A DNA stretch of 64,000 nucleotides from Entomospira nematocerorum (GTDB taxonomy: Bacteria > Spirochaetota > Spirochaetia > WRBN01). The stretch covers positions 1 to 64,000 of the forward strand of contig NZ_CP118168.1 of assembly GCF_028748105.1 (NCBI RefSeq), read 5' to 3'. The translations under genes were made by a program, and so were the position numbers. The notes beneath the pieces are model-generated. The model saw only the letters and a program-made list of their open reading frames with translations, did not search any database and was not told where the DNA came from. This document shows positions 16,654 through 25,543 of this stretch, in pieces. Within the stretch, counting starts at the first letter, position 1, and every line of letters starts with the position of its first letter.

Positions 16654-17337
16654 TTGAACAGCAGTATTACACCTAATCATGTCGGTATCATCATGGACGG
16701 TAATGGTCGCTGGGCAGAAAGAAATGGCCTCCACCGTACCAAAGGTCATGCGTCAGGCCTGAAAGTTACAAAAGCAATTGTTGCCCACGTTGCCCGGTCA
16801 CCCATTCAAAACCTCTCTCTATATACGTTTTCGACAGAAAATTGGACACGTACACAAGAAGAAGTCGGTGCTCTTATGGATCTCATTGCAACACATCTCA
16901 AAGCACAAATTCCATTTTACAATGACTACGGTATCCGCATTGTCCATTCTGGTAGTAAACTACGCTTGACCCATCGCATTACAGATGATCTCGCGCAAAT
17001 TGAGGAAATGACTGCAAACAATCGTCATTTGACACTCAATCTACTCATCGACTACAGTAGTCAAGAAGAGATCACACGTGCTATGCAACGCCTTATCGAA
17101 CAACACCTTCCTATCACACAAGAGAACATTGAGCGGAACCTTGATCAGCCCTCTTTGCCAAAAATAGATTGTGTCATACGTACCGCAGGAGAAAAACGCC
17201 TTTCTAACTTCATGCTGTGGCAAAGTGCTTATGCTGAATTCATTTATACTGATACCCTATGGCCTGATTTTACTGCCCTAGACTTTGATCAGGCGATGGA
17301 GGAATACTCTCATCGCCATCGTACCTTTGGAGGCTAA
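16654..17337 (+). CDS. uppS: Undecaprenyl diphosphate synthase (cis-prenyltransferase)
   Basis: UppS condenses isopentenyl units onto farnesyl diphosphate to make the lipid carrier of peptidoglycan synthesis. The catalytic Asp15 lies in IIMDGNGRWA, and later SLYTFSTENW and the C-terminal RTAGEKRLSNFMLWQSAYAE motif are present. I chose the TTG at 16654, with GGAG upstream, giving 227 residues. A longer frame starting inside frr is open from 16588 but adds a Lys/Arg-rich tail not typical of the family. Confidence 0.93.
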   Translation: MNSSITPNHVGIIMDGNGRWAERNGLHRTKGHASGLKVTKAIVAHVARSPIQNLSLYTFSTENWTRTQEEVGALMDLIATHLKAQIPFYNDYGIRIVHSGSKLRLTHRITDDLAQIEEMTANNRHLTLNLLIDYSSQEEITRAMQRLIEQHLPITQENIERNLDQPSLPKIDCVIRTAGEKRLSNFMLWQSAYAEFIYTDTLWPDFTALDFDQAMEEYSHRHRTFGG

Positions 17338-17340
17338 CAC

Positions 17341-18213
17341 ATGAAACCACTATCAAACTTTGCTATCAGAAATATTGCCGGTGCAGGTTGGGCTATTTAT
17401 CTTATATTAATTATTTTTATCTTTACCCAGCATAATCATATTTTAGGAAGTGTAACCCTTATTACCCTTAGTGCCATTGGTAGCTATGAATTAGGGAAGA
17501 TTTTTCAGCATAAATTCTCCCATATTGATACATTCATTTATCCTATTCTTGGTTCATACTTCCCCATTATGAGTGCACTAGAACTGTATATACCTGAAAT
17601 AGAGGCTTATACATTTCATTTTCTAGTTATCATATTAACATTCATCTTTGCAAAACAGACCCTAGCAGCTAATAAAAATCAAATTGATTTTACAATTACA
17701 CGTATTACAACGATGGTTTTTGCCCTATTTTATCCGGGATTTTTTGTCGGTTACTTTATTAAAATCAATAGCTTTAGCCATGCGAGTGCAGTAACAGCTC
17801 TATATCTTTTACTCATTACACTCAATGATGGAATGGCGTATTATGTAGGGCGAGCTTTTGGTAAAAAAACAAATTCACAAGGCATTTTTATGGTAAGTCC
17901 TAATAAATCTCTTGTTGGATTTATTGGCGGTCTTACTGCCTCTATGTTAACTGCATTGTGGGGATTTTTTTACCTTGCACCTCGCTTTGCACCACAAATG
18001 TTTGGTAATCGTGGTATTATTTATGTATTACTTATGGGATTAATGGCAGGAACAGCCTCGATTATCGGTGACTTATTTGAATCAACTCTTAAACGAAGTG
18101 CTGATGTTAAAGATTCTGGGACACTTATTCCAGGTCGAGGAGGTGTCTTAGATACCATTGATTCATTGGCCTTTGCAGCTCCTGTGTATTACCTCTTTAT
18201 CTATTTTGCATAG
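17341..18213 (+). CDS. cdsA: Phosphatidate cytidylyltransferase
   Basis: Membrane enzyme making CDP-diacylglycerol from CTP and phosphatidate, the branch point of phospholipid synthesis. The 290-residue protein has about eight hydrophobic helices and the C-terminal CDS signature (STLKRSADVKDSG, then IPGRGGVLDTIDS). The signature usually reads DRIDS; here it is DTIDS. It starts 3 nt after uppS. Confidence 0.93.
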   Translation: MKPLSNFAIRNIAGAGWAIYLILIIFIFTQHNHILGSVTLITLSAIGSYELGKIFQHKFSHIDTFIYPILGSYFPIMSALELYIPEIEAYTFHFLVIILTFIFAKQTLAANKNQIDFTITRITTMVFALFYPGFFVGYFIKINSFSHASAVTALYLLLITLNDGMAYYVGRAFGKKTNSQGIFMVSPNKSLVGFIGGLTASMLTALWGFFYLAPRFAPQMFGNRGIIYVLLMGLMAGTASIIGDLFESTLKRSADVKDSGTLIPGRGGVLDTIDSLAFAAPVYYLFIYFA

Positions 18214-18225
18214 TATACTAGAAAG

Positions 18226-19359
18226 ATGAGAAAAAAAATTATTATACTAGGTGCTACTGGTAGCATCGGCAGTACAGCGATTAGCATTGCGAAAAAATTT
18301 ACAGATGAGTTAGATGTTGTTGGAATTCAAGCACATACACAAATAGAACAACTCCTTGCACTCAAATCGGATTTTCCCAATGCACGCTTCGCCCTCACAG
18401 GCGTAGAATTTACCATTGATCAACAGATTCTAACGGGTAAACAGGCATTAAAAACACTGTTGACAACAACTGAGGCAGATCTAGTTCTAAATGCTATATC
18501 AGGATCTAGTGGTTTGGAAGCCTCTATTTATAGCTTAACTTCATTCAAAAATTTAGCTATTGCCAATAAAGAAAGTATCGTAATGGCTGGAGAGTATCTC
18601 CATCTACTTAGTCAAAAGCATGGAGTATCCATTATCCCCGTTGATTCAGAACACTCAGCTCTATACTACCTTATGCAGACATCCTTACCTATTAGTGAGT
18701 ATATTATTACTGCTAGTGGTGGTGCCTTTCGGGGAAAGAGTAGCTCAGATCTGTTACATGTCACTGCCAAAGAAGCAATGGCTCATCCCACATGGAAAAT
18801 GGGTGGGAAGATTTCTATTGACTCTGCAACACTTGCAAATAAGGGATTAGAAATTATCGAGGCATGGAAACTTCTTCATATCCCCGTAAGCCAAATAAAG
18901 GTTTTACAGCATCCACAAAGTCTGGTTCATGCACTGATCCGAACCAATGATGGAGCCTTACAAGCATATATAAGTAATACGAACATGGAGTTACCCATTC
19001 AAAATGCATTATTATTCCCTAATCTACAACCGTCTACACTGTCTTATCTTGACTTGGTAGGTAAGAGTCTCAATTTTGAAGAGATTGATCATGATACATT
19101 TCCCATGATTCATCTTGCTTATCAAGTGTGTCAGCAGGGATCTATCTATCCTATTGCCTACAATGCAGCTAATGAATTTGCAGTATCCCTATTTCAAACG
19201 GGAAAACTCGCATTTCTCGATATTAGTAAGATTGTCACATGGGTTATAGATCAACCATATCCGTATCCCTTTGATCCTCTAAATATAAATAATATTTGGC
19301 AAGCTGATCATTGGAGTCGTTCCATGTCCTTGATATATTATGAGGAGCATCATACATGA
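18226..19359 (+). CDS. dxr: 1-deoxy-D-xylulose 5-phosphate reductoisomerase
   Basis: Dxr converts DXP to MEP with NADPH, the first committed step of the MEP pathway; IspG of the same pathway is at 8222-9286. The N-terminal nucleotide fold GATGSIGST, the metal-binding VDSEHSAL, ASGGAFRG and the KMGGKISIDSATLANKGLE region are present. Length is 377 residues. It overlaps rseP by 4 nt (ATGA). Confidence 0.96.
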   Translation: MRKKIIILGATGSIGSTAISIAKKFTDELDVVGIQAHTQIEQLLALKSDFPNARFALTGVEFTIDQQILTGKQALKTLLTTTEADLVLNAISGSSGLEASIYSLTSFKNLAIANKESIVMAGEYLHLLSQKHGVSIIPVDSEHSALYYLMQTSLPISEYIITASGGAFRGKSSSDLLHVTAKEAMAHPTWKMGGKISIDSATLANKGLEIIEAWKLLHIPVSQIKVLQHPQSLVHALIRTNDGALQAYISNTNMELPIQNALLFPNLQPSTLSYLDLVGKSLNFEEIDHDTFPMIHLAYQVCQQGSIYPIAYNAANEFAVSLFQTGKLAFLDISKIVTWVIDQPYPYPFDPLNINNIWQADHWSRSMSLIYYEEHHT

Positions 19360-20687
19360 CAGAAATATTCTCCCGAGTAGAAATATGGCTATTAGGATTA
19401 TTAGGTCTCAATATCATTGTTTTTATTCATGAGCTTGGCCACTTCTTAATCGCTAGAGCTGTTGGCATTACAGTAGAAGTATTCTCTATTGGCCTTGGCC
19501 CTAAAATATGGAAGAAACAATTTAAAACATTCGAATTTGCCCTATCACTGCTACCCTTAGGTGGATACTGTAAGATGCAAGGTGAAAGCACTCAGAGCAT
19601 AGGAACTCCTATTCAAAAAGGTGATATGTACTATGGCCATCCATGGCGACGCATCGTAACAGTCTTTGCCGGAGCTGGATTTAATTTTATCTTTGCCTAT
19701 GTGATTTTTATTATCATAAGTATGTTAGGAAGCACACAAATCCGCCTATCTAATACAATCTTTATACCAGATAATCGCCAAGAGGAAGCATTTCCACTCC
19801 AGTCAGGTGATACAATTGTATTTATAAATTCAACCCCCGTGACATCCTATTTTGATCTACATAATTATATACTAGAACAAGGCAATCAAACAATTACGTT
19901 GACAATAAATCGTGCAGGAGAAACACTTCTCATAGAAAAATATATTGATATTGATAAGCAAACAGGTCAAGGAGTCTTTCCTACATACATCTATCCATAT
20001 TTACCTAACGTCATACAAAATATTCTTCCTAACTCTCCAGCGGAAAAGTCACAGCTTCAAGTTGGTGATCGTATTATATCTATTAATGGAGTCCCTGTTG
20101 ACAATTTCTATACTCTCTCATCTTTATTAGCTACATATTCCCCTTCGGAACATATAACACTGGATATTTTACGGAATGATACAGACCTTTTATCTTATGA
20201 AATCACGCTAGATAATGGTAAAATTGGCATTGAATCAACCCAAAAAGAGCGAGTCAAAGGACTCTCATTCATTCAGGCACTAAAGGCTGGCACAAAGATG
20301 TTTGTCAATACCCTCCACACCTATTGGAAAGGTATTAACATGATTATTCAAAGAGAAATTAGTCTCAAGGAGTCCACTGCTGGACCTGTTCAAACTACGG
20401 AATTTATTGGACAAGTGGCCAAAGAGAGCTTTAAACATGGTATCCATGATATCCTATTATTACTTGGTATTTTTTCTCTCATTATTGGAGTCACCAATCT
20501 CTTACCCATTCCAATTCTCGACGGAGGTCTAATCGTACTATTTCTGATTGAAATGCTACGTAGAGGAAAACCTCTGCCGAAAAAATTTCTCTCCATATAC
20601 CAAACTATTGGTATTATTTTTATTATGCTTCTACTCTACTTGGCCATCCATAGTGATATTAGCTACTTAATTACAAAACCATTATAG
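19356..20687 (+). CDS. rseP: Site-2 protease RseP (M50 zinc metalloprotease)
   Basis: Intramembrane protease that cleaves anti-sigma factors and leftover signal peptides. The zinc motif HELGH is at 25-29 in the first helix and NLLPIPILDGG near the C-terminus supplies the third ligand. Two PDZ-like domains lie between (QSGDTIVFINSTPV and QVGDRIISINGVPV). The 443-residue length fits. No anti-sigma factor gene is visible in the window. Confidence 0.94.
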   Translation: MTEIFSRVEIWLLGLLGLNIIVFIHELGHFLIARAVGITVEVFSIGLGPKIWKKQFKTFEFALSLLPLGGYCKMQGESTQSIGTPIQKGDMYYGHPWRRIVTVFAGAGFNFIFAYVIFIIISMLGSTQIRLSNTIFIPDNRQEEAFPLQSGDTIVFINSTPVTSYFDLHNYILEQGNQTITLTINRAGETLLIEKYIDIDKQTGQGVFPTYIYPYLPNVIQNILPNSPAEKSQLQVGDRIISINGVPVDNFYTLSSLLATYSPSEHITLDILRNDTDLLSYEITLDNGKIGIESTQKERVKGLSFIQALKAGTKMFVNTLHTYWKGINMIIQREISLKESTAGPVQTTEFIGQVAKESFKHGIHDILLLLGIFSLIIGVTNLLPIPILDGGLIVLFLIEMLRRGKPLPKKFLSIYQTIGIIFIMLLLYLAIHSDISYLITKPL

Positions 20688-20708
20688 AATATAGGAAGGA
20701 GTCTACAT

Positions 20709-21974
20709 ATGAGTGCAACTGTTGTTTGCGGAATGCAGTGGGGGGATGAGGGAAAAGGAAAAATTATTGATTTCCTAGCACCTCAATCAGAAGTCGTAGT
20801 GCGATATCAAGGAGGAAATAACGCAGGACATACCGTTGTTGTCAATGGGAATAAATACGTCCTCCATCTATTACCAAGTGGAGTTCTCAATCCTCAAGCA
20901 ACTTGTATTCTTGCACCAGGTGTACTCATCGATCCTAAGGTTCTTCTATCAGAACTTCAAGCACTGGAGGATAGAGGACTATCTACTAATCACGTCTTTA
21001 TTAGCGAACGCTGTCACTTGATTCTTCCCTACCATATTGCACTTGATACGCTCAAAGAAAATGCATTAGGAGAGGATAAAATTGGTACAACAAAACGTGG
21101 TATTGGACCTGCTTATATGGATAAATATGAGCGTACTGGAATTCGTGCCGTTGATCTCTTAGACTTTACTGTATTAGAAGAAAAAATTCGTGCAAACATT
21201 GCGATAAAAAACGCTATTATTACCTCAATATATAAAGAAGAACCACTAAATGCAGATATTATTGTAGAAGATTACAAAGCCTACGCTACACTCCTTGCTC
21301 CACGTATTATGGATACAACAGAATTTCTACATAATCAATTGGAGGGACAGAAAAAAGTCCTCTTTGAGGGTGCTCAAGCTGTTATGCTCGATATTGATCA
21401 TGGCCACTATCCGTTTGTAACTTCATCATCTCCAACAACAGGTGCGGCAAGTGTTGGTGCTGGAATTAGTCCTCACTGGTTAACACAACGCATTGGTGTC
21501 TTTAAAGCATATTCCACCCGCGTTGGCTCAGGACCATTTCCATCAGAACTCCTTAATGAGACAGGTGATTTAATTCGCAAACTAGGAAATGAATTCGGAT
21601 CAACAACAGGACGTCCACGTCGTTGTGGATGGTTGGATCTCGTCGTTTTACGCTATGCAACTCAAATTAATGGATTCACAGAGTTAGCAATGATGAAAGC
21701 AGACGTCCTGAATGAACTCGATGAAATCCATATCTGTACTGCTTATGAGCATAACAATAAAACATATCATTCCATTCCTGCTAACATCAATCAGCCAATG
21801 AAGCCCGTTTACAAAACATTTAAAGGATGGAAGGCAGACACACAAGGAATCCAGAAATATGCAGATCTTCCAGATGCACTGAAAGCATATATCTCCTTTA
21901 TCGAAGATTTCTTAAAAGTTCCAATCAAGACAATCTCTTTGGGCCCACAGCGACATGAAACCATCCAAAGATAG
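20709..21974 (+). CDS. purA: Adenylosuccinate synthetase
   Basis: PurA makes adenylosuccinate from IMP, aspartate and GTP. WGDEGKGKIID, GGNNAGHTVVV, the GTTKRGIGPAYMDK loop, FEGAQAVMLDID and STTGRPRRCGWLD are all present over 421 residues. The start has GGAAGGAG a few nucleotides upstream. The end overlaps the next pseudouridine synthase gene by 20 nt. Confidence 0.97.
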   Translation: MSATVVCGMQWGDEGKGKIIDFLAPQSEVVVRYQGGNNAGHTVVVNGNKYVLHLLPSGVLNPQATCILAPGVLIDPKVLLSELQALEDRGLSTNHVFISERCHLILPYHIALDTLKENALGEDKIGTTKRGIGPAYMDKYERTGIRAVDLLDFTVLEEKIRANIAIKNAIITSIYKEEPLNADIIVEDYKAYATLLAPRIMDTTEFLHNQLEGQKKVLFEGAQAVMLDIDHGHYPFVTSSSPTTGAASVGAGISPHWLTQRIGVFKAYSTRVGSGPFPSELLNETGDLIRKLGNEFGSTTGRPRRCGWLDLVVLRYATQINGFTELAMMKADVLNELDEIHICTAYEHNNKTYHSIPANINQPMKPVYKTFKGWKADTQGIQKYADLPDALKAYISFIEDFLKVPIKTISLGPQRHETIQR

Positions 21975-22974
21975 TACTCCAGTCATCACCTATGTTATTA
22001 CCTCTGATGATGTAAATAAACGTCTTGATGTTATTGCACGTGTAGTCTTTCCTTTTTTACAACTATCACAAATTTTTCAAGCAATTCGAAAAGGCGTGAT
22101 CCGCGTTAATCATCAAAAAAGTAAAGGCAACGTGCGTTTAATCATGCATGATACAATTAGTTATCATGGAGTTATACCTGAAGACATAACAAAAGTTCCT
22201 GAAAAAACATCATCAAAAGTCTTTCTGAGTCCAAAAATCAATCCTAGAATGCAAACAGAGTATCAACATTTAGATATTCTACTCGAAACCTCTGATATTG
22301 TCATCATAAATAAGCCCACCTCTTGGATTAGTCATGGAAGTCCACCGGCTCTTACTAGCTGGTTACAATGGAAATATGGAACAACTCAGAGTGTCAGTTT
22401 TAACATGTCTCCCGTGCATAGATTGGATGTGGGAACAAGTGGTGCTAATATTCTCGCTAAGACGATATCTGGGGCTCGTACTGCTAGCGACTTACTACAA
22501 CAGCATAGAATCAAGAAAATCTATCTTGCGATTGTAGAAGGAAAGCTAGAACACTCTATTCATAGCAGTGTTTACCTGGATCGAATCAATAAAAAAACAT
22601 TCGTCAGCTCCTATGCATCATCGATCAGCAGTAAACAAGCTATCACAACTATTCATCCATTAGTATCCACAGCTCAATACTCCCTGGTAGCTTGTCTTAT
22701 TGAGACAGGACGTACACATCAAATAAGAGCCGTTACAGCATATCATCACTATCCCTTGGTAGGTGATATGCTATACAACACGCCCATGAGAGCACGCACC
22801 AGTAGCAATAATCAACAATATTTCCTACACTGTTACCTGCTGATTGACGAGAGTCAATCCCTATTCAATACAATAAAAGCACCACTTCCAGATGCTTTTA
22901 TTCGAGAAATGAAGAACCTTGATATTTTCATAACTCCATCACAATTATTGAACATCTGCACCCAATTGCTCTAA
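21955..22974 (+). CDS. RluA-family pseudouridine synthase, second copy
   Basis: Catalytic signature HRLD at 155-158 followed by VGTSG, and ETGRTHQIRA later. An S4-like segment (RLDVIARVVFPFLQ...IRKGVIRVN) occupies about 20-70, so it resembles RluC. It is 339 residues and less conserved than the copy at 965. The exact RNA site is unknown. Its last 30 nt overlap the end of the convergent FecR-domain gene. Confidence 0.87.
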   Translation: MKPSKDSTPVITYVITSDDVNKRLDVIARVVFPFLQLSQIFQAIRKGVIRVNHQKSKGNVRLIMHDTISYHGVIPEDITKVPEKTSSKVFLSPKINPRMQTEYQHLDILLETSDIVIINKPTSWISHGSPPALTSWLQWKYGTTQSVSFNMSPVHRLDVGTSGANILAKTISGARTASDLLQQHRIKKIYLAIVEGKLEHSIHSSVYLDRINKKTFVSSYASSISSKQAITTIHPLVSTAQYSLVACLIETGRTHQIRAVTAYHHYPLVGDMLYNTPMRARTSSNNQQYFLHCYLLIDESQSLFNTIKAPLPDAFIREMKNLDIFITPSQLLNICTQLL

Positions 22975-23796
22975 AAGTTTTCGATATCTCTCTGCCGTAG
23001 CGACTTCACTCCAGTACATTAACTCAAAACTGCTTGCACGTTCTTTTTCTTTTTGTAAGTCTCGTTCCAGTCGAACCTGTGTGCTTCTTAATTGTTGAAT
23101 CTGGGATTCCATCTGAGATACTCTTTGAGAAAGCTGACTATTATCTACATTCTTGCTAGCAATCTCTCTCTCATCTAACGTTAACTCATTCGTATGAAAA
23201 GAATTTGATGCCAGCAAGGAGGTGCTCCATGTAGAATCATGTAACTCTATGGATGACGACTCAACTGTTGTTGAAGCCGTAACAGAGAGCTTTTCTCCTG
23301 CATTCAAATTTTCAGTTAAGAGACCATGCTCATTATATACTTTTAGACTACCTTCAAATACAAGAATTTCTGTAGCTTCTCGTTGACTAACAGAAAATCG
23401 TGTTCCTACAACATTAATGGTAGCATAGTCTGTTTTTACAATAAACTGATTGACTTTTTGCGGCTCAATATGATAACTGCTCTGACCTTGAATGAGACGT
23501 ACAACCCCTTCCTCTGGAAATTCCATAAGAGCATCGCTTCTAGTGATTATCGCAGCACCGGCATGAAATAATAGTTGAACGTAACTATCATTACCAACAA
23601 CCTCCAAGACATCCCCCAACTCCAATTGTAACCGTAGGTGCACAGGTATTTTCTTGTCATTACGAATCACGTAGGCCTCTCCGAAGTAAGCACTTACGGT
23701 AACAAGAAATTTATTTTGTGTTTGTATAAAGAAACACCCTGTATAGGCGAATATGAGCATCAAACTTACGACGACAGTGAGTATACGAACATTCAT
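22945..23796 (-). CDS. FecR-domain lipoprotein with C-terminal coiled coil
   Basis: The 283-residue protein starts with a lipoprotein signal ending FAYTGC, so Cys21 should be lipidated. Residues about 40-165 form a FecR-type beta domain (GDVLEVVGNDSYVQLLF, INVVGTRFSV at 128-136, ILVFEGSLKVYN). Residues about 215-262 predict a coiled coil (QLSQRVSQMESQIQQLRSTQ). FecR proteins classically pass signals to sigma factors, but no sigma gene is adjacent; many spirochaete FecR-domain lipoproteins are of unknown role. The upstream neighbour is an XRE regulator. Confidence 0.8.
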   Translation of the reverse strand: MNVRILTVVVSLMLIFAYTGCFFIQTQNKFLVTVSAYFGEAYVIRNDKKIPVHLRLQLELGDVLEVVGNDSYVQLLFHAGAAIITRSDALMEFPEEGVVRLIQGQSSYHIEPQKVNQFIVKTDYATINVVGTRFSVSQREATEILVFEGSLKVYNEHGLLTENLNAGEKLSVTASTTVESSSIELHDSTWSTSLLASNSFHTNELTLDEREIASKNVDNSQLSQRVSQMESQIQQLRSTQVRLERDLQKEKERASSFELMYWSEVATAERYRKLLEQLGADVQ

Positions 23797-23825
23797 TACT
23801 GTATAATACCTCTTTTTACCTTACT

Positions 23826-24266
23826 TTATGAATCTTTCGATTTATTTCTTGACTGTAGCTCCATATTTTTCATAATATCGGCTATATCTGTCTGAATTTG
23901 TTCCCCAGAAGCACCTGTCGCTTGATAAATACGTAATGCCTCTGCAACATATGATGCTACATTACTCTTAGCTTGCTCATAGTGATTTTGTAAAATTTGA
24001 TCGACACCAGAAATATCCTCTTCACTAAAAAAGAGCTGATAGGGCTTTAAGTTCAAGGCAAAAATAATTTTATCCATGGTGTCCGCTGATGGAAATTTAC
24101 GACCCATCTCAATCTCCCCAATATAATTGGGTGACACAGAACACAAATGCGCCAGCTTCATCTGAGAATACCCACGTTGCTTACGGTATGTCTTAAGATT
24201 TTTAATCAGTAGCTGATGAAATTGTGTCATTCCCTTGGCATTTCCTCCAACTTTTTTCGTGTCCAT
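23826..24266 (-). CDS. XRE-family helix-turn-helix regulator
   Basis: An HTH domain occupies about residues 20-75 (LKTYRKQRGYSQMKLAHLCS, then YIGEIEMGRKFPS, then IIFALNLKPYQLFF), the standard Xre/Cro fold. The C-terminal 60 residues are helical with no recognised domain. Total 146 residues from the ATG at 24266; an internal ATG at codon 13 is an alternative. It lies 16 nt after rdgB and 29 nt before the FecR-domain gene, so the three are probably one transcript. Target unknown. Confidence 0.85.
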   Translation of the reverse strand: MDTKKVGGNAKGMTQFHQLLIKNLKTYRKQRGYSQMKLAHLCSVSPNYIGEIEMGRKFPSADTMDKIIFALNLKPYQLFFSEEDISGVDQILQNHYEQAKSNVASYVAEALRIYQATGASGEQIQTDIADIMKNMELQSRNKSKDS

Positions 24267-24282
24267 TGGTTTAATACTCCCC

Positions 24283-24864
24283 CTATTCCTCTCTAACCAT
24301 CCATTTATGTAGCTTTGACAAAGCTTTTCCTCGATGAGAAACTCTCATTTTCTCTTGAGATGTTAACTCTGCAGCACAACGTCCATCTTCTAGTAAGAAA
24401 ATTGGATCGTATCCAAATCCAAAATTTCCCATTATCTCCGTACTTATCTCTCCACTCCACGTATCCTGTACCGATACGAATTCCTCTCTTCCACTATAGA
24501 GAACAAGAGCACACACGAAATACGCCTGACGTTGCTGCTGATGTTGCATTAATCGTAAGATTTCTATATTTTTCTCTACCTGACTCAACTGTGGCAAGAA
24601 ACGGGCACTATGCACTCCTAAAATGGTTGGCATCGACGGAATTATCAAGCCTGAATCATCAGATAGTACTGGCCTCTGTATCTTCTTATAGAGACTCTCC
24701 GCTTTTATAAGTGCATTACCGATAAATGTATCACTATCCTCCTGCGCAAAAAAGTCTATTCCTAGGTCTTCAGGCAGCAAAACTTGCTGTTGAAAGTAAT
24801 TAGAAAACTCTTCTTGTTTGTGTTTATTATTACTTGCTAAGACTATCTCTTTTCTGTCTATCAT
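24283..24864 (-). CDS. rdgB: Non-canonical purine NTP pyrophosphatase (RdgB/HAM1 family)
   Basis: Hydrolyses ITP, dITP and XTP to monophosphates, keeping damaged purines out of nucleic acids. The motif ASNNKHKQEEF near the N-terminus, the catalytic DDSGL and the GFGYDPIF motif and SHRGKAL ending are present; 193 residues is the family length. Confidence 0.93.
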   Translation of the reverse strand: MIDRKEIVLASNNKHKQEEFSNYFQQQVLLPEDLGIDFFAQEDSDTFIGNALIKAESLYKKIQRPVLSDDSGLIIPSMPTILGVHSARFLPQLSQVEKNIEILRLMQHQQQRQAYFVCALVLYSGREEFVSVQDTWSGEISTEIMGNFGFGYDPIFLLEDGRCAAELTSQEKMRVSHRGKALSKLHKWMVREE

Positions 24865-24940
24865 TATAAGCTATTTCCCTTAAATTTACTAGCTATTCTT
24901 TGATTTTTTTCTTTTTTTCTATAAAAATTTAACTTAAACA

Positions 24941-25543
24941 CTACATTTTGTATTTTGGATACCCATTCGATCTTAATGTTGATAGAGCATACCCATTATA
25001 TTGTGTTAAAAAATTTCCAGATTGCATAAATACACCTAAATATAACCTCAAATCCCCTTCTTCTTCGTTTATACGATAACGGATGTAAACAGTAGCATCT
25101 CCCTCATCGATCACATATCCATTCATATCCATCATTCGCATTAGTTGTCCATTATTAGCAAAATCTAGCCAAACAGTATTTTGCTCTGCACTAATCTCCA
25201 ATTCCTCATTTTTCAAAGCAAATGATAAGGTATCAACTCCTATTATTTCTACCTCCATTATCCACTGATTAAGAATATCAGGACTATTACTAAAAAACAG
25301 GTTTACAGTTCGAGATAGCCCATTGACATCAACCATTCTGCCAGCATAATGAATACGCCTTTGTTCAGTTCGCTTTATTTTGGGTAGATTGCCACCAATA
25401 ACGAGAATTTCTGTTGTCGCCAAATACTCTGGATACCGTGTTGTAGAGCTCAATTGTTCTTCTTTAAATTCATCACCTGTAGATACTGAGGTAAATACAA
25501 GTAATAATGAAAATAGTATTAATTTATATTGATTAATGTTCAT
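24941..25543 (-). CDS. Secreted protein of unknown function
   Basis: No domain recognised. The ATG at 25543 overlaps the uvrB stop as ATGA and has GAGGTG 7 nt upstream, so it is translationally coupled to uvrB. Residues 1-22 form a signal peptide (MNINQYKLILFSLLLVFTSV). The mature protein of about 180 residues has alternating hydrophobic residues suggesting a beta-sandwich. It should be periplasmic or outer-membrane associated. Confidence 0.65.
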   Translation of the reverse strand: MNINQYKLILFSLLLVFTSVSTGDEFKEEQLSSTTRYPEYLATTEILVIGGNLPKIKRTEQRRIHYAGRMVDVNGLSRTVNLFFSNSPDILNQWIMEVEIIGVDTLSFALKNEELEISAEQNTVWLDFANNGQLMRMMDMNGYVIDEGDATVYIRYRINEEEGDLRLYLGVFMQSGNFLTQYNGYALSTLRSNGYPKYKM

